A DNA stretch of 64,000 nucleotides from an uncultured Acidobacteriaceae bacterium (GTDB taxonomy: Bacteria > Acidobacteriota > Terriglobia > Terriglobales > Acidobacteriaceae), in the NCBI GenBank assembly GCA_903911925.1, contig CAIWFH010000042.1, positions 118,387 to 182,386 on the forward strand, written 5' to 3'. The position numbers and the translations under genes were made by a program. Numbering within the stretch: the first letter of the stretch is position 1; each line of letters opens with the position of its first letter. A model generated the notes under the pieces. That model was not told the DNA's origin, made no database searches, and was given only the letters and a program-made list of their open reading frames with translations. This document shows positions 36,526 through 45,797 of this stretch, piece by piece.

Positions 36526-37950
36526 ATGATGAATATGCAAAAGTTCAGAGGCCAGCTCCTGGTTTCAACCCTGCTCTGTGTTCGAGTCTTGTCCGCCGCC
36601 GGGGCTGAAGACCATGCGTCCGCGGTTGTGCCGGAGTCAGTTGCCGCTAACGCAGCCAACGAGACGCCTGCGCTTGTTTATGGGGGCGAACAGCGGGTGC
36701 GGACAGAGGACTGGAACAACATCACCGATTTTAGTAATGACAAGGACGACGAGCGTCGACAGATGCGTTATCGCACCCGCGTCTGGCTTCAGTACGACAG
36801 CAAACCGGTGGAGTTCAGAGTCGGCATAGTCGACGAGTTCTACAAGAAGTATGCACTGAAGCAGTCTGACGTTGTCCTAGACCGGCTGAACTTGGATGAG
36901 GTCGTCTTCGAGAGTCTCTCACTTAGCCTTAAGAAGCTTCTCTTGCCTGGATTGAGCATTGTGGTTGGTCGTCAGGATATTCAGCGGGGCGAAGGGTTCC
37001 TCATCTTTGACGCCACCTCTGGCGATGGCTCCCGGACAGCCTATTTCAACGCCGCCAACATCTCCTACCAGCGCGGCAAGTCGAAGTTTGAGTTTTTGGG
37101 TATCCTTGATCCGCAAATGGACCGCTTCCTCCCCATCATTCATGGCCAGCACAAGCACCTGACAGAGTGGGATGAACAGGCCCTTGGTCTCTACTACACC
37201 AACCGCGAGAACAAGAAGTCAGATATCGACGGCTACTACTTTTACAAAAAAGAAGTGAAGGACTATCGCTCTGCGAACAATCCTCTTTTCCAGCCGGACC
37301 GGAATATCTCAACAGTGGGTGCGCGTTTGGCTCAGCGCTTCGCGAAGGGCTACTCGCTGACCGGAGAGTTTGCAGGTCAATGGGGAAGCCAGCATGCTAA
37401 TGCGACGGCTGACCTGGCGGCAGCCGATATCCGCGCCGGGGGCGGCTATCTCTATGCGAAAAAGAGTTTCGATACGTCAACGAAACCGTATATGACGGTC
37501 GGCTATTGGGCCATGTCGGGGGATGATCCGAACAGCCAAACCATGAACGGATTTGACCCGATTTTTGCGCGTTGGCCAAAGTACAGCGAGTTGTATCTCT
37601 ACTCGATGGTTCCCGAGCGCGGCGTCTCCTATTGGACCAACAACCGGATGCTCCAACTGGAAACCGGTCTGAAGCCGATTAAGCAGTTAGCTATTCGGGC
37701 AACATTCTACAATCAGGATGCGTTCCATCCCAGCAACAAGTCCCCCACTATCTTTGCGAAGGGAACACACCGCGGCGAAAACTACCAATTGCGCGCAGAC
37801 TACCTGTTCAATGAGAAGCTGAGAGGCCATATTCTGTTCGAATCTTACTCTCCAGGCGACTTCTACGCGGTTCGTAATATGAGCTATTTTGTGCAGGCAC
37901 AGATTGTCTACCAGTTCAAAGGGTCGCTGATATTTCAGCAAGTACATTGA
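36526..37950 (+). CDS. outer-membrane porin, alginate-export-like family
   Basis: 474 residues with an N-terminal signal (LLVSTLLCVRVLSAAGA). The mature protein begins as a beta-barrel, YGGEQRVRTEDWNNI and RYRTRVWLQYDSKPVEFRVGI, and continues with many amphipathic strands to the C-terminal aromatic-containing VQAQIVYQFKGSLIFQQVH, typical of outer-membrane barrels. IVVGRQDIQRGEGFLIFDATSGDGSRT is the conserved plug-side block of alginate-export-type porins. It is cotranscribed with the Mpv17-like gene. Probable role: diffusion channel for a pathway substrate. Confidence 0.78.
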   Translation: MMNMQKFRGQLLVSTLLCVRVLSAAGAEDHASAVVPESVAANAANETPALVYGGEQRVRTEDWNNITDFSNDKDDERRQMRYRTRVWLQYDSKPVEFRVGIVDEFYKKYALKQSDVVLDRLNLDEVVFESLSLSLKKLLLPGLSIVVGRQDIQRGEGFLIFDATSGDGSRTAYFNAANISYQRGKSKFEFLGILDPQMDRFLPIIHGQHKHLTEWDEQALGLYYTNRENKKSDIDGYYFYKKEVKDYRSANNPLFQPDRNISTVGARLAQRFAKGYSLTGEFAGQWGSQHANATADLAAADIRAGGGYLYAKKSFDTSTKPYMTVGYWAMSGDDPNSQTMNGFDPIFARWPKYSELYLYSMVPERGVSYWTNNRMLQLETGLKPIKQLAIRATFYNQDAFHPSNKSPTIFAKGTHRGENYQLRADYLFNEKLRGHILFESYSPGDFYAVRNMSYFVQAQIVYQFKGSLIFQQVH

Positions 37951-38009
37951 CGGGGTAACTGCGGACGGCGGCCTCAGACGATACTTCCAGGATTGAGCGA
38001 TCAATCAAG

Positions 38010-38240
38010 GGAAGGAGATGATTCGTTTCCACCAAAGCCTGCATCTCGTCTTCGTCCAGATAGACCACCACCGTTCCAATCCATCCCACAGCCCCCGCAA
38101 CTGGCTGATCGGTTTCTCAGAGATCCATCAGACTCTTTTACAACCCGGACGCAAGCCCAATGAAGAATGTTGCCGCGCTTCAAGCCATGGCAGCAGCAGC
38201 GATTATGCAGATACGATCTATTCTGCAGCCGTGAGGTGAA
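38010..38240 (-). pseudogene. decayed fragment of a butyrate-kinase gene (3' part)
   Basis: No intact frame exists. On the minus strand one frame reads SEKPISQLR and, after a shift, GAVGWIGTVVVYLDEDEMQALVE, matching SEKLIGQLRSAIGWIGPVVVYPGEDEMQALAE of the intact kinase at 3108. A weaker match (RICIIAAAAMA against YQIAKDIGAMA) lies upstream, interrupted by stops. It is a third copy of the acyl kinase in ruins, filling most of the gap between the porin and aminotransferase genes. Confidence 0.65.
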
Positions 38241-38293
38241 TCATTTTCAGGGTCTTGGCTGCGCATTGGCGCCATCCCCATACGCAAACAGCA

Positions 38294-39472
38294 CTACCGG
38301 CCAACGCTTGGTGCTTGCTCGCGGTAGGCCCGCAGGCGTCCCACGGCCGCGTTCAGCGTCTCCAGTTTTTTGGCGAAGGCAAAGCGCACGGTAGATTTGC
38401 CGAGGCCGGGAGTGCCATAGAAGCATGAGCCCGGAACCACTGCTACCCCAAGGTGAGCTGGCATCCATGTCGCGAAGGCAAAGTCGTCCCCATCGAAGTT
38501 CCACGCGCTGAAGTCCGCCATGGCGTAGTAGGAGCCTTCAGGGATGTGCGCCTTGAAGTGCAGTTCCTCAAGAGCCGGCATGATCAAGGCGCGGCGTGCA
38601 GTGAAATCCCGCATAAGCGTTTCGTAGTAGGACTCGGGCAGTCTAAGGGCGGCCACAGCCGCGGCCTGCAAAGGCACGGGCGCGCAGATCGTGGTGAAGT
38701 CATGGACAGTGCGTATGGCAGTAGAAAATGGCTCCAGGGCGCACACGTAGCCCAGGCGCCAGCCTGTCACGGCGTAGGTCTTGCCAAAGCCTCCCACGGT
38801 AATGGTGCGCTCGGCCATGCCGGGCAACGACGCGATGGGGATGTGCTGGCGGCCGTCATAAATGATGCGGTCGTAAATTTCATCGGTGATGGCGACAAGA
38901 TCGAACTCGTTGCAAAGCTCGGCAATTCCGCCCAGTTCTTCGCGAGTGAAGACCCGTCCAGTGGGATTGTGCGGAGTGTTGAGGATGATGGCCTTGGTGC
39001 GTGGAGTGATGGCCGCCCTCACGCTGTCTGAATCGAGCGCGTAGTCCGGAGCCTCGAGCGTCACAAAGCGCGGCGTTCCCCCGGCAAACTTGATTTGCGG
39101 CTGATAGCCTTCATGGAAAGGCTCAATCACAATGACTTCGTCGCCTTGATCGAGCAGCGCCATGAAGATCACTGCCATGGCCTCGGTCACGCCGCATGTC
39201 ACTGTAATGTGACGGTCCGGATCGAAGCTGAGGCTGTAGCGGCGGGCCATGGTCTCTGCAATTGCCTGCCGCAGCGGAGCGGTTCCCCAGGTGATGCCGT
39301 ATTGGTTCTGGCCGCTCCCTACGGCCGCCTTGGCCGCCTCAATCACCTCCGGAGGCGCATCGTAGTCCGGAAAGCCTTGCGAAAGATTAATGGCATTGTG
39401 CGAGAGTGCCAGCCGGGTCATCTCCCGGATAAACGATTGCCGCATCCCATCGAGCCGTGTCGCTGTTTTCAT
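38294..39472 (-). CDS. class I/II pyridoxal-phosphate aminotransferase
   Basis: 392 residues, fold type [26 protein letters not shown] opens the protein, [23 protein letters not shown] and [18 protein letters not shown] are substrate/PLP-binding blocks, and [18 protein letters not shown] contains the Schiff-base Lys. The pattern is that of the KAT/methionine-aminotransferase branch. The start at 39472 (MKTATRLDG) has CGGAGA upstream; ATGs at 39490 and 39517 are alternatives. It has no obvious step in phloroglucinol breakdown, and might instead feed a 2-oxo acid to the IorAB-like enzyme. Confidence 0.88.
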   Translation of the reverse strand: MKTATRLDGMRQSFIREMTRLALSHNAINLSQGFPDYDAPPEVIEAAKAAVGSGQNQYGITWGTAPLRQAIAETMARRYSLSFDPDRHITVTCGVTEAMAVIFMALLDQGDEVIVIEPFHEGYQPQIKFAGGTPRFVTLEAPDYALDSDSVRAAITPRTKAIILNTPHNPTGRVFTREELGGIAELCNEFDLVAITDEIYDRIIYDGRQHIPIASLPGMAERTITVGGFGKTYAVTGWRLGYVCALEPFSTAIRTVHDFTTICAPVPLQAAAVAALRLPESYYETLMRDFTARRALIMPALEELHFKAHIPEGSYYAMADFSAWNFDGDDFAFATWMPAHLGVAVVPGSCFYGTPGLGKSTVRFAFAKKLETLNAAVGRLRAYREQAPSVGR

Positions 39473-39761
39473 CAAGTCTCCGCAGTTCATGTCCTGCTTG
39501 TTCGATTCTATGAGCATAGCGAAACGCCGCCTCGCTTGTATATGGATCTCTGCCTCGCGCCCTGGCAGAGAGCGACTACCCCAGTAAGAAATTGGAGAAG
39601 CAGGCAAGCGCTGCATGAGCGAGCAGTATCTATACGAACAATATAACTCCAGCCAGAAGCACTTGAGCACCGTTGCCATTTTGTTTCTTGATATGCGCAG
39701 GTTTTTTCTGGATTCTTCCACCTATACTTTGTGGGTTCCGTCGAATGCATATAAAGTATTA

Positions 39762-39858
39762 GACGTTATAACTAACCGACATAGATAATAGCAACATTAC
39801 CTCACGAAAACCTCCTGAAGTGTTGGAGAGACTAACCTCTCTTCAACACTGTTTTTTC
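39762..39858 (+). ncRNA. candidate small RNA with strong terminator
   Basis: A plus-strand TTGTGG (39729-39734), 15 bases, and TATAAA (39750-39755) form a possible promoter. About 97 bases later stands a Rho-independent terminator, AGTGTTG-GAGAG pairing with CTCTC..CAACACT and followed by GTTTTTT. No plus-strand gene needs this terminator. The transcript would expose a single-stranded CCTCC, complementary to Shine-Dalgarno sequences. The hairpin could alternatively end the iclR transcript on the other strand. Confidence 0.35.
39820..39858 (+). terminator. Rho-independent terminator hairpin
   Basis: A 12-bp interrupted stem (AGTGTTG GAGAG / CTCTC tt CAACACT), 6-base loop and a T6 tail on the plus strand. 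On the minus strand it lies 28 bp after the iclR stop but without a T-run. Confidence 0.7.
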
Positions 39859-39885
39859 CCGATAGGCCCACTATATTATTTGAAG

Positions 39886-40683
39886 CTATGGGCTTCCGAA
39901 CTTCTCAATCAATGCATTCCGGCAATCTCTGAGGGCGTTTTCCAACTCCCGTTTGTTGCTTACGAAACGCACCGAAGGAGTGGGCAGAGAGATGGCTGCT
40001 ATCTCGCCGTCGGGTCCAGTGAGCGACGCGCCGACGGCAGAGATTCCCAGGGTATGTTCTTCAAGGTCGAACGCAACTCCGGCTTTGCGAATCTTAGCCA
40101 GTTCGGCATCCAATTGCTTCCAGGTGCAAATGGAGTGTGGCGTAAATTTTGTGAGCGTAATTGCCTTCCTCACTTTGAGAAGCGCGCTGTCGTCAAGCGC
40201 AGCCAGCATGGCCTTTCCATTGGCGCTGCAGTGCAGCGGAAAAGAGATACCGATTGCCGAGACGGCGCGGAGCCGATGACTGCCCTCAATGTGATCGAGG
40301 AAGACCGCCTTGGTCCCATCCATAATGGCCAGGTCAACGGTTTCGCCGGTCCTTTTCGCAAGTTCTTCCAGACTTGAATGCGCCAACTCGGCCAGCCCGA
40401 AGCGTGCTGAGCGGGCAATGCGCACTAGCGCCGGCCCTAGGCGAACACCTGCTCCCGGCGTGGACGCGGTAACAAACTTTTCCTGATCGAGCGCGGCCAC
40501 GATCCGCTGCACGGTTGACTTGGGCAGGCCGAGTTGCTTGGCCAGTTGGCCCAGGCTCAGTCCCTGTTCGCATCCTTCCAGGGCGCGCAATACCTCGGCA
40601 GCACGCGCGATGACCTGTACTCCCAGCGGTGATTTGCCCAAGCGGATAGCTCTCCTCAATTTGAGTGCGTTAGTTCCTTGCAC
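39886..40683 (-). CDS. IclR-family transcriptional regulator
   Basis: 265 residues. The winged helix spans about residues 20-80 (VIARAAEVLRALEGCEQGLSLGQLAKQLGLPKSTVQRIVAALDQEKFV) and the effector domain follows (ETVDLAIMDGTKAVFLDHIEGSHRLRAVSAIGISFPLHCSANGKAMLAAL, then GVAFDLEEHTLGISAVGASL). IclR proteins often control aromatic catabolism (PcaU, PobR). It lies downstream of the cyclase operon, whose divergent promoter region with thiolase (43943-44453) contains GTAC dyads that may be its sites. Confidence 0.9.
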   Translation of the reverse strand: MQGTNALKLRRAIRLGKSPLGVQVIARAAEVLRALEGCEQGLSLGQLAKQLGLPKSTVQRIVAALDQEKFVTASTPGAGVRLGPALVRIARSARFGLAELAHSSLEELAKRTGETVDLAIMDGTKAVFLDHIEGSHRLRAVSAIGISFPLHCSANGKAMLAALDDSALLKVRKAITLTKFTPHSICTWKQLDAELAKIRKAGVAFDLEEHTLGISAVGASLTGPDGEIAAISLPTPSVRFVSNKRELENALRDCRNALIEKFGSP

Positions 40684-40730
40684 ATCTACTTTACACCCGC
40701 CGAAGCGGCCATCTGCCTGCGCGCGACCCC

Positions 40731-40756
40731 GCCCTTTCCTGCAAGCAGGAAAGGGC
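40731..40756 (-). terminator. hairpin terminator of the cyclase operon
   Basis: GCCCTTTCCTGC and GCAGGAAAGGGC form a perfect 12-bp stem around an AA loop, 17 bp past the cyclase stop. No long T-run is seen on either side. Confidence 0.6.
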
Positions 40757-40772
40757 AGAGCGGCAGAAAGGA

Positions 40773-41705
40773 TTACATGGCGCCGTACATGTAAACGCGC
40801 TCTTCAGCAGAAACCAGTTCGTCTTCGTCGATTTCGGCAACGCAGCGAACCATGGAACCATCTCCGAGGTGCCAGCGGATGGGCAGGGCAAAGAAGCGGA
40901 AGCGCTTGCCTTTCACCTTGTCGAGATCGCCGCCGAGATTTTCGACGCCGACGATGCCGTGGCCCAGCATGTACTTGTGGCAGGGCTCCCATGTACCGGG
41001 GCATCCAATGGCCTCAAGCGCGCCGAACTTCTCGTCGTACTTGGCCTTGCCGTGCACCTTGATGTATGTCTCGCGATCAAACTCGGCGTAAGCTTCCTCG
41101 CCAAATTGCTCGACGAACTCGTCGCAGATCGACTTGCCAGTGTAGCCCGGCAGCTTCATGCACGTGCCGTTATTGCCCATTGAAGTGTGCAGCGGATGAT
41201 CAAGGGCCTGCTGGTCCATGGCCACCACCTTGACCTTGTGCTTGAGGAACCACTTGCCGGCATCGATGCCGCAGCCGAGCGAGTAGTGGTAGTACTCCTT
41301 GCTATCGTCAAACTTCCGGTGCATGCCGGTGTTCAGGCAGAGCACCATGCCCTCAAGTTCTGCGGGCTTCATGCCGGCGCGCGCTACGGCGTCTTCCAGG
41401 TCCTTCGGAGTGATGAGCTGCCAGCGCTCGGTGCGGACGTCGAGACACACTGCATCGCCGCAATAGGCATCAACAGGCAGCTCATGCGAGTAGAGGGCGC
41501 GCTTGCCGTTGAACATGCGCTCCATCACGTGGCGCGGGGCGTCAGCGTGTGTGCCGGTGTGCATGGTGCACTTGATGGTCTGGGTGAGTACGCCGCCTTT
41601 GGCCATGCTGTGCATTGGGGCGATTTCAGGCTTCGAAAAATAGGGCCAAAGCGGCATATCTCCAAAGAACGGGTGACTCAGATCTACAAAGACTTTCTTT
41701 CCCAT
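40773..41705 (-). CDS. cyclase-family metal hydrolase, candidate dihydrophloroglucinol cyclohydrolase
   Basis: 310 residues of the PF04199 cyclase family (kynurenine formamidase relatives). DLSHPFFGDMPLWPYF near the start and HTGTHADAPRHV carry the HxGTHxDxPxH metal-binding motif. The start MGKKVFVDL has a perfect GGAGGAAGTT site; a longer reading from 41753 lacks one. In the phloroglucinol cluster described from Clostridium scatologenes, to my recollection, a cyclase-family enzyme opens the ring of dihydrophloroglucinol to 3-hydroxy-5-oxohexanoate. Here the gene is last in an operon with a reductase-like SDR, a cupin and a 3-hydroxyacid dehydrogenase, the same company. The family assignment is firm; the substrate is inferred from context. 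Confidence 0.85.
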   Translation of the reverse strand: MGKKVFVDLSHPFFGDMPLWPYFSKPEIAPMHSMAKGGVLTQTIKCTMHTGTHADAPRHVMERMFNGKRALYSHELPVDAYCGDAVCLDVRTERWQLITPKDLEDAVARAGMKPAELEGMVLCLNTGMHRKFDDSKEYYHYSLGCGIDAGKWFLKHKVKVVAMDQQALDHPLHTSMGNNGTCMKLPGYTGKSICDEFVEQFGEEAYAEFDRETYIKVHGKAKYDEKFGALEAIGCPGTWEPCHKYMLGHGIVGVENLGGDLDKVKGKRFRFFALPIRWHLGDGSMVRCVAEIDEDELVSAEERVYMYGAM

Positions 41706-41772
41706 AACTTCCTCCAAATGATTTGCTGTTGCATATTTCAATTCAGGTACCATACTCCGCAGCGGTACAGGC

Positions 41773-42675
41773 CTACTTACCCAGAACGGCTTTCTTGAGA
41801 TAGGTGCTCAGGCGGGTGCGAACGGCCTGGGATGTCTCGGGAGTCCAACTCGGATAAAAACCTTTGCCGGTCTTCATGCCGAGTTCGCCGTTGTTCACTT
41901 TGTCGATCAGATAGGGGCTGGGATTGTGCGAGTCCTCGATCTCCGAGAGGATATTGTTATGAATTGCCAGGGTGAGATCGAGCCCTACAAGGTCGGCGGT
42001 CTCAAGCGGTGCCAGCACGGGAAGGCGGAAGCCGAAGCTGTTCTTGACGCACAGGTCCACTGTCTCGGCATCGCAAATGCCACGCTCGACGATTGAGATT
42101 GCCTCTCTCCACAAGGCGTGCTGCATCCTGTTGGCCACAAAGCCGGCCACGTCGCGCTTCACATGCACGGCCACCTTTCCGGCGGCATTCATGATCGCGA
42201 TGCAGCGCTCCACGTTCTCAAGGCTTGTGCGCTCTGTCTGGACCACCTCGACCAGCGGAATCAGGAACGGCGGATTCCACCAGTGAGTGCCCAGCACGCG
42301 GCGGCCGTCGGCCACCTTCTCGCCAATTTTGGTAATTGGAATCACCGAGGTGTTGCTGGCGAGGATGCAGTTGTCGCCGGTATAGCTGGCCATCTCTGCA
42401 AACAGGTTCTGCTTCACCTCGACGTTCTCGGCTGCATTCTCGATAACCAGATCGGCACACTCGACGGCGTCTTTGAGGCTGTTAAACAAGGCAATGTTCT
42501 CCGCTGCTTTTTCGTCAACTCCGAACACCTTGAAGTTGGCGCGTGCCTTGTCGCGGACCTGGTCCAGAACTTCTTGGCGGCGCGCGTAGAGATTGACGGG
42601 ATAACCCTTCGATGCAAAAAACTCGGCAATGCCCTGCCCCATCATCCCGGCGCCTACGACTGCAATCTTTTCCAT
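41773..42675 (-). CDS. 3-hydroxyacyl-CoA-dehydrogenase-family enzyme, candidate 3-hydroxy-5-oxohexanoate dehydrogenase
   Basis: 300 residues: Rossmann loop IAVVGAGMMGQGIAEFFASKGYPVNLYAR, SNTSVIPITKIGE, catalytic-His block GTHWWNPPFLIPLVEVVQ (canonical HFFNP reads HWWNP here) and the C-terminal helical domain with DVAGFVANRMQHALWREA and TADLVGLDLTLAIHNNI. Members oxidise 3-hydroxyacyl-CoA with NAD+. The altered His block and the pathway context suggest a free acid, 3-hydroxy-5-oxohexanoate to triacetate, as in the phloroglucinol route. It lies between the cyclase and the SDR on the same strand. Confidence 0.85.
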   Translation of the reverse strand: MEKIAVVGAGMMGQGIAEFFASKGYPVNLYARRQEVLDQVRDKARANFKVFGVDEKAAENIALFNSLKDAVECADLVIENAAENVEVKQNLFAEMASYTGDNCILASNTSVIPITKIGEKVADGRRVLGTHWWNPPFLIPLVEVVQTERTSLENVERCIAIMNAAGKVAVHVKRDVAGFVANRMQHALWREAISIVERGICDAETVDLCVKNSFGFRLPVLAPLETADLVGLDLTLAIHNNILSEIEDSHNPSPYLIDKVNNGELGMKTGKGFYPSWTPETSQAVRTRLSTYLKKAVLGK

Positions 42676-42782
42676 GATTCTTCCTCTTCAAATTCTGCAA
42701 ACGATGCCGCTATGCAAAGGGCAGCTCACATCCACATCGGAAGTGAGTTGCTCTCACTAATTCCCAAATCGCCACCAGGGCC

Positions 42783-43575
42783 TCAGCCCGCGGTGGTGCC
42801 GCCATCGACGTAAAGAATCTGCCCGGTAACGAAATTCGAAGCCGGGGATGCCAGGTACACGGCCGCACCGATAAAGTCCTGCGTAACCGCGGCGCGCCCC
42901 ATCGGAATGCGCGACATAAAAATGTCATAGAGTTGCTTGTTGTCCAGCACTTCCTGCGTCAGCGGTGTCCAGCAGATGCAAGGCGCTATTGAGTTGACGT
43001 TGATGTGATACTTGGCCCACTCGGTCGCCAGTTGCTTGGTCAGCAGGTTCACCGCGCCCTTGCTGGTGCCATAGGCCGCATAGCCGCCTGGATGGCCGGC
43101 AAAATGCGCGCACCGAAGAAATGGTCACGATCTTGCCATAGCCCTGTTGCTTGAAGATTTTCCCAACGTGCTTGCAGGGCAAAAAAGTCCCGCGCACGTT
43201 AATGTCCATCACCTGGTCAAAGTCTTCTACCGGAAAATCTTCGGCGGGGTGGCGCTTGGCCAGGCCAGCAACGGTGACCAGGATGTCGACGCGGCCAAAT
43301 GCCTTCATGGTCTTCTCGACCATGGCGACAACATCTTCTTCCTTGCTTACGTCGCAGATTACTGCGAGTGCCTTGCGGCCCAGGTCTTCAACGGCCTTCA
43401 CGGCTTTCTCAAGGGTTTTGAGCGTGCGGCCTGTAACCACAACATCGGCGCCGTAAGCCGCATACCCCTGTGCGATGGCCTCGCCAAGCGCCCCAGCCCC
43501 GCCGGTAATAATGGCAACTTTACCGGTTAGGTCGAACATGCCGCGGACATACTTCATGTCTACTGTGTGGTCCAT
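42783..43575 (-). pseudogene. phloroglucinol-reductase-like SDR, frameshifted
   Basis: A ~264-residue short-chain dehydrogenase split by one frameshift. The first frame gives AIITGGAGALGEAIAQGYAAYGADVV (NAD(P) site) through VTVAGLAKRHP to GKIVTISSVRA. Near 43098-43108 the frame slips, and the second frame continues HFAGHPGGYAAYGTSKGAVNLLTKQLATEW with the YxxxK motif and ends VTGQILYVDGGTTAG. The break lies in an alternating GTGCGCGCAT tract, consistent with loss of one GC unit or a sequencing error. An NADPH-dependent SDR reduces phloroglucinol to dihydrophloroglucinol in known anaerobes, and this is the only SDR in the island. If the shift is real, the step must be done elsewhere in the genome. 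Confidence 0.8.
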
Positions 43576-43579
43576 AGAA

Positions 43580-43942
43580 TTAGCCTTTCTGGGGCGCTGC
43601 CGCGTCCGGGTAGTTGATCACTACCAGCATGCTGGCAGGACTGTTGGTCTCGTTGATGATCTCCCGCTCTTCGCCGGCGCCAATGTGAATCGAGTCCCAC
43701 TTGCCGAGCACGATCTTCTCCTTGGTTCCGGTAATGACGGTCACCTGGCCTTCGAGAACGAAGTACACCTTCTCTACCGGGCTGGCGTCGAGTTCCGCGC
43801 CGCCGCCGGGGAGAAAGTGCGAAAGCCCCATCCAAAACTTTTGCGAATCGGTTTCTTCCTTGCCGTGAAGTTTGAGGGCCACCATGTTGAAATGCTTCGG
43901 CACCTGGTACGGCTTGACGTTTTTCACTTCGATTTTCTTCAT
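43580..43942 (-). CDS. small cupin-domain protein
   Basis: 120 residues, a single cupin barrel: HFNMVALKLHGKEE, LSHFLPGGGAELDASPVEKVYFVLEGQVTVITG and IHIGAGEEREIINETNSPASMLVVINYP. The metal-binding His pattern of cupin motif 1 is incomplete (no HxH is seen), so it may bind ligand without a metal or be structural. GAGGAG precedes the start MKKIEVKN; the SDR gene follows 4 bp after its stop. It is first in the minus-strand operon leading to the cyclase. Function unknown. Confidence 0.75.
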   Translation of the reverse strand: MKKIEVKNVKPYQVPKHFNMVALKLHGKEETDSQKFWMGLSHFLPGGGAELDASPVEKVYFVLEGQVTVITGTKEKIVLGKWDSIHIGAGEEREIINETNSPASMLVVINYPDAAAPQKG

Positions 43943-44453
43943 CTCTTCTCTCCTCTTGCTGCTGTCCACCTGGCCGCCGCCTCGCCAGAAGGCCAGAACC
44001 CGGAGGCCTGGAAGGCGGTTGCAGGGCTAAATCTCTTGTTCTTCACAAGTATTGCATTTCAGTACTGCCGTACTGTATCGTGAGCAGTATTACCCAACCG
44101 GACGTCTCTGTCAACTGGTGTTTGCCTGAAATATTTTCTTTATTTCGGCCGAAAACCCGGGGATGGAAACACTTAAGAAATGCCGCAAATGGGACTTGCA
44201 ATCGGTACTAGGATACGGTACTGTGATATCGCATCGTGAGCAGCTACAATCCAACGGCGGAACCTGGAAGCGAGCTATTTTCGACGTTCGAAATCAAGCC
44301 GGGGTTCCGAGCCGGCCTGCGGCGTCATCTGGCTGCAAGCAATCGGCGTTGTGCTGACGAACGCGAGCAAAGCCCGAAAGAGGCATGAAATGGGCGAAAC
44401 AACATCATTAAAGATGAGGCAGCAACCACCTATCCCAAGCCGGAGAAAGTAGC
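43943..44453. promoter_or_regulatory. divergent control region between cupin/SDR/cyclase operon and thiolase
   Basis: 511 bp without a gene. It contains a perfect dyad CAGTAC-TGCC-GTACTG at 44060-44075, followed by TATCGTGAGCAG. A related pair lies at 44203-44242, GGTACTAGGATACGGTACTG and then CATCGTGAGCAG. A TACAAT hexamer at 44245-44250 could be a -10 towards thiolase. The repeated GTACTG plus TCGTGAGCAG suggests two operators for one regulator, plausibly the IclR protein at 39886. Confidence 0.5.
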
Positions 44454-45644
44454 ATGAACGAGAAAAATGAAGTTGTGATTGTCTCGGCCTGTCGCACCGC
44501 CGTAGGTACATTTATGGGTGCGCTCAGTGATGTACTGCCAGCCAAGCTGGGGGCTTCCGTCGTGTCCGAAGCCATCCGCCGAGCCGGCATCACCGCTGAG
44601 ATGGTGGACGAGGTGATCCTCGGCGGCATCCTCACCGCGGGTGTTGGCCAGAACATAGCCCGTCAGGTTTCGATTGCCGCGGGTTTGCCGAACACCACGC
44701 CCGCTTACACCATCAACAAGGTCTGCGGATCGGGCATGAAGTCCGTGATTCTGGCCGCGCAAGCCATCCAGTGCGGAGACGCCGACATCATCGTCGCCGG
44801 CGGAGTCGAAAATATGTCCGCATCGGCGCACATATCTCCCGGCTCAAGGAAGGGCTATCGCATGGGCCCGGTGCAGATGCTTGACAGCATGATCACCGAT
44901 GGCCTGTCCGATGCGTTTACCGGCGACCACATGGGCGTCACGGCTGAAAATGTCGCCCAGAAGTACGGCCTCACACGCGAAGAACAGGACCAGTTCGCCT
45001 GCGCCAGCCAGAACAAGGCTGAAGAAGCAGTCAAGGCGGGGCGCTTCAAAGATGAGATTGTTCCATTCTCCATTCCGCAGAGAAAAGGGCCGGCCATCGT
45101 CTTCGAGCAGGACGAGCATCCGCGTTTCGGCGCGACCATCGAAGCGCTCGCCAAGCTCAAGCCAGCATTCAAACCCGACGGCACCGTCACGGCAGGCAAT
45201 GCTTCCGGCATCAATGACGGAGCTGCCGCGGTAGTGGTCATGAGCAAAGCCAAGGCAGAGGAACTCGGCCTGAAACCCCTGGCCGTGATTCGCGGCTATG
45301 CCACAGGTGGCGTTGAGCCCTCGCTGATGGGCCTTGGCCCAATTCCGGCCACGCGCAAGGCGCTCAAGAAGGCCGGGCTCACTGTCGCCGATCTGGACCT
45401 GATTGAAGCCAACGAAGCCTTCGCCGCACAGTGCCTGGCCGTGGCTCGTGAGCTTGAGCTTCCCGCCGAAAAAGTGAATGTCAATGGCGGAGCCATCGCC
45501 CTGGGTCATCCCATAGGTGCCTCCGGCGCGCGCATCCTGGTTACGCTGCTTCATGAGATGGCGAAGCGCGGATCGAAACGCGGACTGGCTACCTTGTGCA
45601 TCGGCGGCGGCATGGGAACGGCGATCATCGTGGAACGAGTCTGA
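44454..45644 (+). CDS. atoB: acetyl-CoA acetyltransferase (thiolase)
   Basis: 396 residues with all thiolase signatures: the acyl-accepting Cys in [17 protein letters not shown] (about residue 90), [21 protein letters not shown] with the catalytic His, and the C-terminal [19 protein letters not shown] holding the second Cys. It cleaves acetoacetyl-CoA with CoA to two acetyl-CoA, the last step of the proposed route. It is transcribed away from the cupin-cyclase operon and followed by the BKACE and CoA-transferase genes. A relic of a second thiolase lies at 46724-46867. Confidence 0.93.
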   Translation: MNEKNEVVIVSACRTAVGTFMGALSDVLPAKLGASVVSEAIRRAGITAEMVDEVILGGILTAGVGQNIARQVSIAAGLPNTTPAYTINKVCGSGMKSVILAAQAIQCGDADIIVAGGVENMSASAHISPGSRKGYRMGPVQMLDSMITDGLSDAFTGDHMGVTAENVAQKYGLTREEQDQFACASQNKAEEAVKAGRFKDEIVPFSIPQRKGPAIVFEQDEHPRFGATIEALAKLKPAFKPDGTVTAGNASGINDGAAAVVVMSKAKAEELGLKPLAVIRGYATGGVEPSLMGLGPIPATRKALKKAGLTVADLDLIEANEAFAAQCLAVARELELPAEKVNVNGGAIALGHPIGASGARILVTLLHEMAKRGSKRGLATLCIGGGMGTAIIVERV

Positions 45645-45797
45645 AATTGCGTAGTCTTCGCGTTGCGTTCGGAGCCCTCTGCAAGTTTCGGGCTTCCATA
45701 CTGAGTCAAGAGAACTCCGCAGGCGGTATGTTTGCGGCTTTCAAAACCGAGGGATGGCTTTCGTAAGAGCTTTATCCCATGAGCAAGGAGAAAACAG

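Larger units (their letters stand above)
39473..39885. other. intergenic region, 413 bp
   Basis: Holds a minus-strand sequence CACAAAGTATAGG at 39722-39734 that resembles the AAAGTATTTCC box and faces the aminotransferase gene, a possible small RNA (39762-39858) and its strong hairpin terminator. No protein gene is apparent. Confidence 0.5.
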
